Origin: Treponema sp.
GTDB taxonomy: Bacteria; Spirochaetota; Spirochaetia; Treponematales; Breznakiellaceae
Reading direction: 5' to 3'
NCBI GenBank assembly: GCA_031283505.1
Contig: JAITBO010000316.1
Coordinates: 1 to 16,702 of the forward strand
Length of the DNA stretch: 16,702 nt
Shown: piece after piece, positions 7,909 through 15,069 of the stretch
Layout: every line of letters begins with the position of its first letter
Position numbering within the stretch: the stretch's first letter is position 1
Notes under the pieces: model-generated
What the model saw: the letters and a program-made list of their open reading frames with translations, nothing else
Databases searched by the model: none
Told to the model about the DNA's origin: nothing
Translations under genes and position numbers: made by a program

Positions 7909-8799
7909 CTATTTCTCATAAGGCAAAAGGCTGCTTTTCCCGTTCCGGTATACCGACGGGCTGGCCCCGGTATATGCCTTAAACAGCCGGTTGAAGGTGG
8001 TAAGGCTCTGGAAACCACAGGTATAGGCGATGTCCGTCACCTGCTGATCCGATTCTACCAGGTATTTCTCCGCCTGCCGCAGACGTATACGGGTAAGGTG
8101 ATCATGAAAACCCTGGCCGGTCTGTTCCTTTAGAAAACGGGAAAGATGGTATTTGCTTAAGCCTATACCATTGGAGATGTCCTCCAGGCTAAAATCGGGG
8201 TTATCAAAATTTTCAAGCATTGAAGAGAATATCCGTTCCAGATGTTGGGTGTTGTTCTTTTTATTGACCATTCGTTTTCCCCGGAAGGCGGCTTCCGTCG
8301 ATATTTCCCTCAGGAACATGACGGCGAGTTCATAAAGTTTTGATTTAATAACCAGCCGGTAACCCGAATTTTTCTGCTGGAATTCTTCGAAAATTTCCAT
8401 AATAAGCTCTTCCAGGCGCGCATGGATTCTGCCGTCCTGGGAAGCGGTTATAAGGGAACGCCGGCTGAAAACCGGCCCCTGAAGATTCCGCTCATTAATA
8501 TCCACCAGGATTTCGTCAAAAATTTCCAGGCCGAATTGCAAAATCCGTGCATAGGCGTTTGGGCTGGGATCAAGAAAACCATGGATGAGCCCGGTATTAA
8601 CGATGATTATGTCCCCCTGGCTGCCTTCCCACCGGGTCCCGTTGATGTACGCGTTAAAACTCCCCTTGAGGATATAGAGAATCTCTACCCGTTCATGCCA
8701 GTGCAGCGGGAACCAGAAAGGCGTTTTATAACTGTCCCAGGCAAGGAAAGGAAAAGACCAGCTTAGAGGTTCATTTTCGTAAAAGGGTTTCTCATTCAC
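7909..8799 (-). CDS. AraC-family transcriptional regulator with cupin sensor domain
   Basis: A 296-residue cytoplasmic regulator. Residues about 28-80 form the cupin sugar-sensing pocket (FPLHWHERVEILYILKG, His33/His35/Glu36). The C-terminal AraC DNA-binding domain spans about 190-285, with two helix-turn-helix units: SLEDISNGIGLSKYHLSRFL (204-223) and the recognition unit DIAYTCGFQSLTTFNRLFKA (256-275), followed by the family's TGASPSVYR. The start is a GTG at 8799 with AAGAAGG about six bases upstream. The gene heads the minus-strand importer/esterase cluster and is divergent from the GH63-like glycosidase gene, so it probably controls both. The GTG overlaps the -35 of the divergent promoter, which allows feedback on its own expression. 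Confidence 0.93.
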   Translation of the reverse strand: MNEKPFYENEPLSWSFPFLAWDSYKTPFWFPLHWHERVEILYILKGSFNAYINGTRWEGSQGDIIIVNTGLIHGFLDPSPNAYARILQFGLEIFDEILVDINERNLQGPVFSRRSLITASQDGRIHARLEELIMEIFEEFQQKNSGYRLVIKSKLYELAVMFLREISTEAAFRGKRMVNKKNNTQHLERIFSSMLENFDNPDFSLEDISNGIGLSKYHLSRFLKEQTGQGFHDHLTRIRLRQAEKYLVESDQQVTDIAYTCGFQSLTTFNRLFKAYTGASPSVYRNGKSSLLPYEK

Positions 8800-8823
8800 A
8801 AAGGGCCTTCTTTCGTTTATAGT
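8795..8823 (+). promoter_or_regulatory. Candidate sigma70-type promoter for the GH63-like gene
   Basis: TTCACA at 8795-8800 and TATAGT at 8818-8823 are separated by exactly 17 bases, one mismatch each from TTGACA and TATAAT. The start site would be near 8830, giving a leader of about 33 bases. The -35 lies over the first codon of the regulator gene on the other strand. Read by eye only. Confidence 0.5.
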
Positions 8824-8848
8824 ATATCAGCTTTCTGCAAAAAGGCAA
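8821..8848 (-). promoter_or_regulatory. Candidate promoter for the AraC-type regulator gene
   Basis: On the minus strand the -10 TATACT (8826-8821) lies 16 bases from a weaker -35 TTGCCT (8848-8843). The -10 overlaps the -10 of the opposing promoter, so both cannot be occupied by RNA polymerase together. The leader to the GTG would be only about 15 bases. Confidence 0.4.
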
Positions 8849-8862
8849 AGGGAAATAATAGC

Positions 8863-10383
8863 ATGGAAAATAACAGCATGAATTTAACCCCTCTTGAAAC
8901 TTCGGTGGAATTTAAAACTTCCGATTCTTTTCTTATGGATCTTTACACGACGGCGGACGCCATGCTAAAAGGCAACGTCAAAAATTTCGGTGATCGTCCT
9001 GTTCTTATCGAAGGAGGCGGCTATAATTCCATCTGGATAGAAACCCAGCCCATGGGAGGAGAGATGTATGCCAAGCGGAACATGAAAGCCGCCATAAACA
9101 ATGTTACTTTTTTTATAGACTACCAGCATGAAAACGGCCGTTATCCCTACCGTATCAGCATGGTTGACGGCATAGCGGAACCCGCCTATCTTCAGTTCCA
9201 GGGATTCTGCTTTCCCCATCATGCCCTCAATCTCTATTACTGGACCAAAAAGAAAAGTTCCAGGTATCTTGAAAAACTCTATGCCTCTCTGGAAGCGTGG
9301 GACGCCTATCTCTGGAAGTACCGGGATTCCGACGGCGATGGTTGTCTGGAAATCTGGTGCCCTCTGGACACAGGGGAAGATTTTTCCAGCCGCTTCGCCG
9401 GCGCCGAAGAAGCCAAATGGCACTGGCCGGGAGAAGCGCCGCCCCGGAACGATCCGGTCTTTCCCATTGAGTCCATGGATGTGATGGGTTATTCCCACGA
9501 CGCCCGCTTAACCTTGCGGAAAATATCGGCTTTGCTTAATAACGGTAAAGAAAAAGAATGGGCGGAAAAGGAGCGGCAGGTGCGAGACAAGATACGTTCC
9601 TACCTCTGGGACGAGAGCCGGAGCGCTTGCTATGACCGGGACAAGGATAACCGGTTTATGCCCGCCCTCCAGCACAACAACCTGCGGGTGATGTACCACG
9701 AGGCTTTTGACCGGGACATGGCTGGACGCTTCGTAAAGGAACATCTTCTTAACCCGGAAGAATTTTTTACCCCAATGCCGCTGCCTTCCATCGCGGTCAA
9801 TAACCCGATCTTTCGGAATATCAGCGAAAACAACTGGAGCGGACAGGTCGAGGGCCTTACTTACCAGCGGGCTATCCGCGCTTTAGAGAATTACGGTTTT
9901 TATTCCGAAATCGCTGTTTTCGGGAATAAACTCATCGACTGTGTGGGAAAACGCAACACATTTCCCCAGCAGTTCGATCCTTTTACCGGCGAATTCTCCG
10001 AAGCGGACAAACGGACTACTTACGGTCCCACAGCCCTGAGCGTTTTGGAATATATTTCCCGTCTTTATGGCGTACACCTTCAGTTTGACGAAATCTGGTG
10101 GGGCTGCCTGGGCTGCGGCGGACACGATCTCTCTTATGCCCAGGTCTGGGATGGCGACACTTTTATCATGGAAACCAGGGGGGACAGGATTGCGGGTTCC
10201 CTTAACGGCAAAGAAATTTTCCGGGTATCCAAAGGACTGCGGGTAGCAAGCAACTGGCAAGGGGAGGTAAAAAGCCTTATTAATATGTCCGGATCGCTCC
10301 TTGACGCGAAATTCACCGTAAACGGAAGGACGGGAAACGCGCGGCTGAAGCCCAACGAGGTGTTGGCGGTATGTCCGGCCTGA
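8863..10383 (+). CDS. Putative cytoplasmic GH63-like (alpha/alpha)6 glycosidase
   Basis: 506 residues with no signal peptide, so a cytosolic enzyme that would act on imported oligosaccharides. The (alpha/alpha)6 barrel spans about 20-403, with GH63 / mannosylglycerate-hydrolase-like landmarks: RDSDGDGCLEI (154-164), LDTGEDFSSRF (168-178, Asp173 aligning with the general acid of the G-x-D-N-S-P-R motif), MDVMGYSHDARL, NNWSGQVEGLTYQRAIRALENYGF (323-346) and YGPTALSVLEYI (387-398). The usual E-x-x-x-P-x-T-G segment reads QQFDPFTGE, so the expected base Glu is Gln369. Residues 404-506 look like a small beta domain with a CxxC (C415, C418). The start ATG at 8863 has AAGGGA about nine bases upstream; another ATG at 8878 is less supported. 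It is divergent from the regulator and convergent with the second importer operon. Specificity unknown; a related six-hairpin family is possible. Confidence 0.7.
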   Translation: MENNSMNLTPLETSVEFKTSDSFLMDLYTTADAMLKGNVKNFGDRPVLIEGGGYNSIWIETQPMGGEMYAKRNMKAAINNVTFFIDYQHENGRYPYRISMVDGIAEPAYLQFQGFCFPHHALNLYYWTKKKSSRYLEKLYASLEAWDAYLWKYRDSDGDGCLEIWCPLDTGEDFSSRFAGAEEAKWHWPGEAPPRNDPVFPIESMDVMGYSHDARLTLRKISALLNNGKEKEWAEKERQVRDKIRSYLWDESRSACYDRDKDNRFMPALQHNNLRVMYHEAFDRDMAGRFVKEHLLNPEEFFTPMPLPSIAVNNPIFRNISENNWSGQVEGLTYQRAIRALENYGFYSEIAVFGNKLIDCVGKRNTFPQQFDPFTGEFSEADKRTTYGPTALSVLEYISRLYGVHLQFDEIWWGCLGCGGHDLSYAQVWDGDTFIMETRGDRIAGSLNGKEIFRVSKGLRVASNWQGEVKSLINMSGSLLDAKFTVNGRTGNARLKPNEVLAVCPA

Positions 10384-10417
10384 GATTCTGCGGCAGCCTG
10401 GGAGTGGAACTGTGCAT

Positions 10418-10442
10418 AAATAAAATGCACAGCATTTTATTT
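10418..10442. terminator. Perfect hairpin terminator between convergent genes
   Basis: AAATAAAATGC (10418-10428) and GCATTTTATTT (10432-10442) form an 11-bp perfect stem with an ACA loop. An alternative GC-richer stem, TGTGCAT/ATGCACA (10411-10417 and 10425-10431), is followed by GCATTTTATTTTAA, which reads as a conventional terminator for the plus-strand glycosidase gene ending at 10383. The symmetric A/T-rich arms could also stop transcripts from the second importer operon arriving on the minus strand. Confidence 0.65.
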
Positions 10443-10445
10443 TAA

Positions 10446-10472
10446 TTGCTGCAAACCTTTGGTTTGATGCAA
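10446..10472. other. Second hairpin downstream of the glycosidase gene
   Basis: CAAACC (10452-10457) and GGTTTG (10461-10466) pair around a TTT loop. An outer TTGC/GCAA pair (10446-10449 with 10469-10472) extends the stem past a two-base mismatch. It directly follows the main terminator and may be a backup terminator or an mRNA 3'-end structure. Confidence 0.4.
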
Positions 10473-10512
10473 TAAGGAAATATATTTCTGCACTGTTCCT
10501 TACCGTTTATAC

Positions 10513-10540
10513 TGCGGTTATCGGATTTGTCTGTGCGGTT
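10513..10540. repeat. Pair of TGCGGTT direct repeats, 21 bp apart
   Basis: TGCGGTT occurs at 10513-10519 and again at 10534-10540, a 21-bp period, on the same strand and with the same core as the operator-like repeats at 7840-7890. It lies between convergent genes, not in an obvious promoter. It may be chance or a remote regulator site. Confidence 0.3.
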
Positions 10541-10726
10541 TACTCCAATTCCACGAGGAATGAAGCCGCTTCTCGTACTTCAACACTGCCCTGCCGCCGT
10601 TCAGGTTTTAAATTTTTTACAATTTGTATGCCCGGAACTTGATATTTTTCGCAGAAACAGTAAAGATGCTTGCCAATATGGGTATGGCCCGCTTGCGAAT
10701 CAACGCATTTTAGCCGTGTTTTCGGG
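10540..10726 (-). pseudogene. Possible 3' remnant of a lost gene
   Basis: Directly after the stop of the second MalG-type permease gene, the minus strand stays open for about 60 codons and ends with TAA at 10540-10542. The product reads like real protein (HTHIGKHLYCFCEKYQVPG, then LKPERRQGSVEVREAASF, then LVELE), but there is no ATG, GTG or TTG start with a ribosome site. The frame is open only because it runs back through the permease gene in a different phase. I read it as the tail of a third gene of the importer operon, removed by deletion. It could also be fortuitous. The rest of the 343-bp gap (10384-10726) holds the hairpins and TGCGGTT repeats listed separately, and nothing else I can see. 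Confidence 0.3.
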
Positions 10727-11566
10727 TTATCCCTTGATCGCCCCTGCGGTAACGCCCTTGATGATTTTTTCCGACAGCAGAATGTACAGAATAAAGGTCG
10801 GCAGAAAAACGATGACCACGCTGGCGAACATCCCACCCCAGTCGCCGGTGTAGCGCATGGACTGGATCATGCTGTAGAGGCCCACCGCCACCGGACGGAC
10901 CGCAGACCGGTTGGCAAAAATAAGGGACATGAAGTATTCGTTCCAGATGGTGATAAAATTGAAGATGGACACCGTAATGATGCCGGGCTGCACCAGGGGG
11001 AACATGATACGCCAGAAGGTGCCAAAGGGGGAACATCCGTCTATGGCCGCGGCTTCCTCATAGGTAAAGGACAGGTTCCTGAAGAAGGCCAGCAGGAAGA
11101 ATATCCCGAAGGGAACGTTCATCGCCGTGTAGAGGAACATCAGTACCCAGCGGTTATTGGTGAGGCGCATCATGGAGATCATACCGAACAGAGGCATGAT
11201 GATCATGATGACCGGGATGCCCAGGGCGGCGGCGAACATACTCTGGATAAGGCCGCGACCGGGGAAGCTGTACCGGGAAAGGATATATGCCGCAGGAGAA
11301 GCAATCAGGATGATGGCCGTACAAGATACTGCGGTATAGAGCAGGGAATTCATGAAAAAAACAGAAACCCTTTGGGTGGTCCAGGCTTTTACATAGTTTT
11401 CAAAATGCGGGCCGCTTTGAAATTTGAACATATGATCGGAAAATATTTCCGGCGATGTTGACAGGGAGGCGAAGAAAACCCAGCCTATGAGTACGAAGGT
11501 GAAGACAACCCACAGGCTCACCAGGATGTACCCGGCAGCCGAAGAAAAACGTCCTTTTACCAGCAT
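10727..11566 (-). CDS. Second sugar ABC transporter permease, MalG type
   Basis: A 279-residue inner-membrane permease. It has a long first membrane helix (about 11-34), about six segments in all, and the EAA docking loop YEEAAAIDGCSPFGTFWRIM at 169-188 (E171-A172-A173), followed by FPLVQPG. The C-terminus KGVTAGAIKG is typical for MalG-like subunits. The ribosome site AGGAGG contains the stop region of the MalF-type gene (12-base gap), indicating coupled translation. It is only distantly like the MalG-type protein of the first importer in sequence, so the two systems are not a recent duplication. It is the last intact gene of its operon; no ATPase gene follows. Confidence 0.93.
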   Translation of the reverse strand: MLVKGRFSSAAGYILVSLWVVFTFVLIGWVFFASLSTSPEIFSDHMFKFQSGPHFENYVKAWTTQRVSVFFMNSLLYTAVSCTAIILIASPAAYILSRYSFPGRGLIQSMFAAALGIPVIMIIMPLFGMISMMRLTNNRWVLMFLYTAMNVPFGIFFLLAFFRNLSFTYEEAAAIDGCSPFGTFWRIMFPLVQPGIITVSIFNFITIWNEYFMSLIFANRSAVRPVAVGLYSMIQSMRYTGDWGGMFASVVIVFLPTFILYILLSEKIIKGVTAGAIKG

Positions 11567-11578
11567 ACCGCCGCCTCC

Positions 11579-12502
11579 TTACAGTTCCGCATCGTCGTTT
11601 TTGACGATGAAGCTTGTCGCAAAGAACACCGCGACCACGATTAGGGCGAGGATCACACCTATGGCCGCGCCCGCGCCGGAATCCCGCACCGTGATTGCCG
11701 AGGACGAGGCCCCAAAGACCAGCTCGTACATATAGTTCATGGGAGCTACCGTATCGTTGGAGAGGTTTACCGGGCTAAAGAGCTGACCCCACACGAAGAA
11801 CCCGACGGTGAACACGGTCCACATAACGATGTTGGTGCGGATGACCCCCCGCATATTTGGGATGGTCACATAGAAAAAACGTTGCAGTCCGTTGGCCCCG
11901 GCAAGGTAGGCGGCTTCGTAGTAATCCTTGGGGATCTGCTCTATGCCGCTCATGAAGATAAGCATATGGTAACCTACCATGCCGAAGCAGTAGGCCGCGA
12001 GCATACTCCAAAACAGATTGCCCGGCGCCGTCCACAGGGTCCGGCTTGCCCCTTCCAGCCTGAGGAAGGCAAAGGCGTTGTGAAGCAGGCCGTAATCGGA
12101 ATTATACACGTAATTGATCCACATGGTTCCCATGGCAACGGCGCTGACTACGTTGGGAAGGTAAATGGCGCTGCGGAAAAACTTGACCACCGTCTGCTGT
12201 CCGCCGGGATTGTTGGTAAGGATCACTGCAAAAAGCAGGGCCAGAACCATCACGCCGCAGCCGCCGGCAAACCAGATTCTGGCTATGTTTTTCAGGGACT
12301 GAAGGAAGATGGGCGTGGCAAAAAGTTTGAAATAATTGCCGAACCCGGTAAAGGCCCATTTCGACACCGGGTCCGACACGCTTTCTACTTTGAAAAAACT
12401 CATCACCAGGGTCCGGAAGGTGGGATACAGAAAAACCAACACATAACAGATCACCGCCGGAGCGAGAAACGTGATAATAACCGGTTTATTAGGTTTCAGC
12501 AT
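11579..12502 (-). CDS. Second sugar ABC transporter permease, MalF type
   Basis: A 307-residue partner permease with membrane segments from about 8-28 onward. The EAA loop is canonical: IPKDYYEAAYLAGANGLQRF, with E196-A197-A198, then FYVTIPNMRG. The ATG at 12502 has AGGAGG about six bases upstream. It lies between the binding-protein gene (47-base gap with a small hairpin) and the MalG-type gene (12-base gap), the standard binding protein-MalF-MalG order. Residues 130-160 form a periplasmic loop longer than in the first system. Substrate unknown. Confidence 0.93.
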   Translation of the reverse strand: MLKPNKPVIITFLAPAVICYVLVFLYPTFRTLVMSFFKVESVSDPVSKWAFTGFGNYFKLFATPIFLQSLKNIARIWFAGGCGVMVLALLFAVILTNNPGGQQTVVKFFRSAIYLPNVVSAVAMGTMWINYVYNSDYGLLHNAFAFLRLEGASRTLWTAPGNLFWSMLAAYCFGMVGYHMLIFMSGIEQIPKDYYEAAYLAGANGLQRFFYVTIPNMRGVIRTNIVMWTVFTVGFFVWGQLFSPVNLSNDTVAPMNYMYELVFGASSSAITVRDSGAGAAIGVILALIVVAVFFATSFIVKNDDAEL

Positions 12503-12515
12503 ACACCCTCCTGAT

Positions 12516-12531
12516 CCTGATGATTTTCAGG
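12516..12531 (-). other. Small intercistronic hairpin after the binding-protein gene
   Basis: CCTGA (12516-12520) and TCAGG (12527-12531) form a 5-bp stem with a 6-base loop in the 47-base gap between the binding-protein and MalF-type genes. Hairpins at this place often make the binding protein more abundant than the permeases by stabilising its mRNA. That role is inferred here, and the stem is weak. Confidence 0.35.
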
Positions 12532-12549
12532 TTACCCTCTTACAAGCAA

Positions 12550-13797
12550 CTAGCGGGCCATGTTTGCGGCAAACTGTTCGGCGTTCAAATTGCCCGTCAC
12601 AAGGCGCGAAAAATTCTCTTTGATCTTCGCGTTGATGTCGGGATTGTCTTCCATCCCGACCGCCCAGGGAAGCCGCTTGGTAGTAGCATCCACCACGGCC
12701 TTGGCTTCGGCCAGAGCAGCCGGCCATTGGGAGGAATTCCCCATGGGGATGCCGATGCTTTCCGTGGCCAGGGCGGCGTCCCATTCGCCGGTGGTGAGCC
12801 AGACGATAAAGCGGAAGGCTTCTTCCGGATGTTTGGTGTTCTTGTTGATCCCAAAGCTCTGGGAACCGAAGTTGTTCGCGGTAATGCCGTCCCCGGCAGG
12901 ACCTATGGCGGGCCAGGCGAAGGCGCCCCAGTTCATGTTGGGGGCGTTCCCCTTGATCTCGTTGGGGAGCCAGGTGCCGTTGAGGTACATGGCAACCCGG
13001 CCGGTGGCGATTTCTTCAACCTGCCCGGCAGGGTAGATGTTCGAAGCGGCCCTGGGGCTGATGTAACCGTTCTTCGCCATGTTTTCCCAGATACGGCCAA
13101 ATTCAAGCACCTGGGGACCGGTAAAGTCATTGTTCTTCACCATGCTTAGGGTAGCGTCCATACCAACGAGACGGTCGATGGTGTAACCGAAAAGACAGGC
13201 CATATAGGCATCGTCAACGGTGATCCCCGCCACGCCGATGGCTTTGAGCTTCGCGCAGGCGTCCAGCATCTCATCCCAGGTCTTGGGGATGCCGGCAATG
13301 CCCGCCTGTTGGAACAGATCTTTGTTGTACATGGTCACAAAAGTCGAAGGCTGATAGGGGATGTTCTTGACGGATCCGCCGCCGAGCTGCCGGGCCAAGT
13401 CCAACAGGGTTTTGTTGACTACGCTGCCAAAAGGCTGGCCGTCGGTAGTGGGGTAAGACTTGGAAACATAGGTATCCAGGGGCAGCAGGTAGTTTCCCCA
13501 GGCGTTGGTCACCCGCTCAATGTCTTCATCAAAAATATCGATGACTTCACCGGCATCCAGGGCGGGTTGCAGGGTCTTGCGGATATCCCGTCCGTTAAAG
13601 TTGATGTCAACCTTAATGCCTGTATCCTTGGTAAAGGCTTCCGCCGCCCGGGCTATTACCTGCCCCTGGGGTTCCGCCTCGTTCCACATGGTCCAATACA
13701 CCAAGGTTATGTCCGAACTGGTTTTTTTGCCGGAACATCCGGTCAATGCCAGCGCCGCAACGGTCAGAATGACCGCTCCCAAAACAATACGTTTCAT
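12550..13797 (-). CDS. Second sugar ABC transporter solute-binding lipoprotein
   Basis: A 415-residue SBP_bac_1-type binding protein. I choose the ATG at 13797: GGAGGA (13808-13803) is correctly placed before it and overlaps an in-frame ATG at 13809, which therefore cannot be the start used with that site. The signal peptide MKRIVLGAVILTVAALALTGC ends in lipobox LTGC (Cys21). The mature part shows ITLVYWTMWNEAEPQGQVI and FTKDTGIKVDINFNG, common at the N-terminus of oligosaccharide-binding proteins, then FVTMYNKDLFQQAGI and the late GRVAMYLNGTWLPNEI segment. It is the first gene of the second importer operon, 115 bases after the kinase gene, so it may have its own promoter or share the kinase transcript. 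Confidence 0.92.
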   Translation of the reverse strand: MKRIVLGAVILTVAALALTGCSGKKTSSDITLVYWTMWNEAEPQGQVIARAAEAFTKDTGIKVDINFNGRDIRKTLQPALDAGEVIDIFDEDIERVTNAWGNYLLPLDTYVSKSYPTTDGQPFGSVVNKTLLDLARQLGGGSVKNIPYQPSTFVTMYNKDLFQQAGIAGIPKTWDEMLDACAKLKAIGVAGITVDDAYMACLFGYTIDRLVGMDATLSMVKNNDFTGPQVLEFGRIWENMAKNGYISPRAASNIYPAGQVEEIATGRVAMYLNGTWLPNEIKGNAPNMNWGAFAWPAIGPAGDGITANNFGSQSFGINKNTKHPEEAFRFIVWLTTGEWDAALATESIGIPMGNSSQWPAALAEAKAVVDATTKRLPWAVGMEDNPDINAKIKENFSRLVTGNLNAEQFAANMAR

Positions 13798-13860
13798 TTC
13801 TTCCTCCATAATAGCTGATACTGCCGCAAAAGGACAGATATATATTTACGCCGCAGACAC

Positions 13861-13879
13861 TGTTTGCTTTTTACAAACA
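13861..13879 (-). other. Short inverted repeat between kinase and binding-protein genes
   Basis: TGTTTG (13861-13866) and CAAACA (13874-13879) pair around a 7-base loop. The surrounding 13798-13912 gap is A/T-rich near 13837-13848 and contains two CCGCA elements (13824, 13851), but I see no convincing -35/-10 pair. It could be a weak terminator for the kinase or an operator for the importer operon. Confidence 0.3.
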
Positions 13880-13912
13880 AGGCCCCGTCGCGTAAAACCA
13901 GGTTTAACAACG

Positions 13913-15028
13913 CTACTCGACCAATTTTTTTGAAATTTCCAGGGCCGTCTCCCATTGGGCATCCATGGACCGGATCAGGGCGATCTGATTCCGGCAACGA
14001 TCCAGGTTGTGGCCGGACCGGGTGATCCGGTAGTAGTGATCCCCTTCCAGGTAATCCGTCAAAAACCTGAGGCCCATGATCTGGGTGATGTTCCGGCCCG
14101 ACTCGGCAAGACATTCCTTTTCCTGCGGGACAAGGAACTCTGCGGCTTCGGAAACATACCCGTCCAGGAGGGCTTCAAAATAGGCTACGTCGAATTTAAC
14201 TTTGGTCAAATCCCGCTCGTCCTCCTCGGCCCTGGCAGCCACGGTACGGATGAGATCCCCCAGGTCGAAGAGGCTCGTTCCGGGCATAACCGTGTCCAGG
14301 TCCACCACGCACCGGACCTGGTTATCCTCGTCGTCAATGAGGATGTTGTTCATCTTGGTATCGTTGTGGCATATCCTTTCAGGAATATCGCCGTTTTTCA
14401 GCGCCCGGATAAGAACCGCGCCCCGCTCCTCGTTCTCCCGCATAAAGGCGATTTCCGGCCCAACGTCCTTTGCCCGGCTACAGGCGTCCTTTGAAACCGC
14501 GCCATGGAAGCGGGCGTACCGTTTTTCCATGTCGTGAAAATCCGGAATCGTCTCGTGTAGCCGGGGTTCCGCAAGATCCGCAAGCTGTTTCTGGAAGCGG
14601 CCCACGCTTTTTCCCAGAATGCGGGCCTCATCCGGGGAACGGGCCACTTCCAGGGAGTGAGTCCCCTCGATAAAGAGATAAGTCCGCCACCAGCCGCCTT
14701 TGGCGTCCCGGACCCAGGGTTTCCCGTCCCGGGAAGGGACCACGAAAAGCGCCCGGCGGCTTCTGTCATCTGCCCCTTCCTGTTCCAGTTTTTCCGCGAT
14801 ATGCCTGGTTACCCGCTCGATGTTTTCCATAACTTCATTGGGCCGGGCGAACACTTTTTCGTTGATCCGCTGGTGAGTATACCGCACCCTTACCCCGGCC
14901 TGATTCCACCGGGAGCGGTAGGTATTGTTGATATGGCCCGAACCAAAGGATTCGGCAGACTCGAATTCGCCATAAATGGCGAACCGGCTAAGGACTTCCC
15001 ACGACAATGGCGAACAACCGGAATCCAT
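13913..15028 (-). CDS. NahK-like anomeric sugar kinase (APH-fold phosphotransferase)
   Basis: 371 residues, close to the usual length (about 360) of the N-acetylhexosamine 1-kinase-like group, which transfers phosphate from ATP to the anomeric hydroxyl of a sugar. Visible landmarks are the nucleotide loop ESFGSGHINNTY (26-37), QRINEKVFARPNEVMENI (53-70), the catalytic loop ICHNDTKMNNILID (219-232, Asp223 as base, Asn228 metal/ATP) and VVDLDTVMPG (241-250, metal Asp). These are closer to NahK than to aminoglycoside kinases, so antibiotic resistance is unlikely. The start may be the ATG at 15028 or a TTG at 15031; AAGAGG lies 11 or 8 bases upstream respectively. It precedes the second importer operon on the same strand, suggesting it primes that importer's sugar in the cytoplasm. 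The sugar itself is unknown. Confidence 0.85.
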   Translation of the reverse strand: MDSGCSPLSWEVLSRFAIYGEFESAESFGSGHINNTYRSRWNQAGVRVRYTHQRINEKVFARPNEVMENIERVTRHIAEKLEQEGADDRSRRALFVVPSRDGKPWVRDAKGGWWRTYLFIEGTHSLEVARSPDEARILGKSVGRFQKQLADLAEPRLHETIPDFHDMEKRYARFHGAVSKDACSRAKDVGPEIAFMRENEERGAVLIRALKNGDIPERICHNDTKMNNILIDDEDNQVRCVVDLDTVMPGTSLFDLGDLIRTVAARAEEDERDLTKVKFDVAYFEALLDGYVSEAAEFLVPQEKECLAESGRNITQIMGLRFLTDYLEGDHYYRITRSGHNLDRCRNQIALIRSMDAQWETALEISKKLVE

Positions 15029-15069
15029 CAATTACGGAACCTCTTAAAACGCGCAAGGGATAGAAGCGG

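Noticed and set aside
10670..11461. A 263-codon plus-strand open frame opposite the second MalG-type gene
   Set aside because: Its product is rich in His, Gly, Asp and Arg with no recognisable fold, and it mirrors a clear permease gene on the other strand; it is a shadow of that gene's codon bias.
11882..13149. Two plus-strand frames of about 210 codons each opposite the MalF-type and binding-protein genes
   Set aside because: Same reason: low-complexity products, no ribosome sites, and well-supported genes on the minus strand.
13913..15028. Kinase considered as an aminoglycoside resistance enzyme
   Set aside because: The fold is shared, but the GSGHINNTY, QRIN and DLDTVMPG motifs and the importer context fit anomeric sugar kinases.
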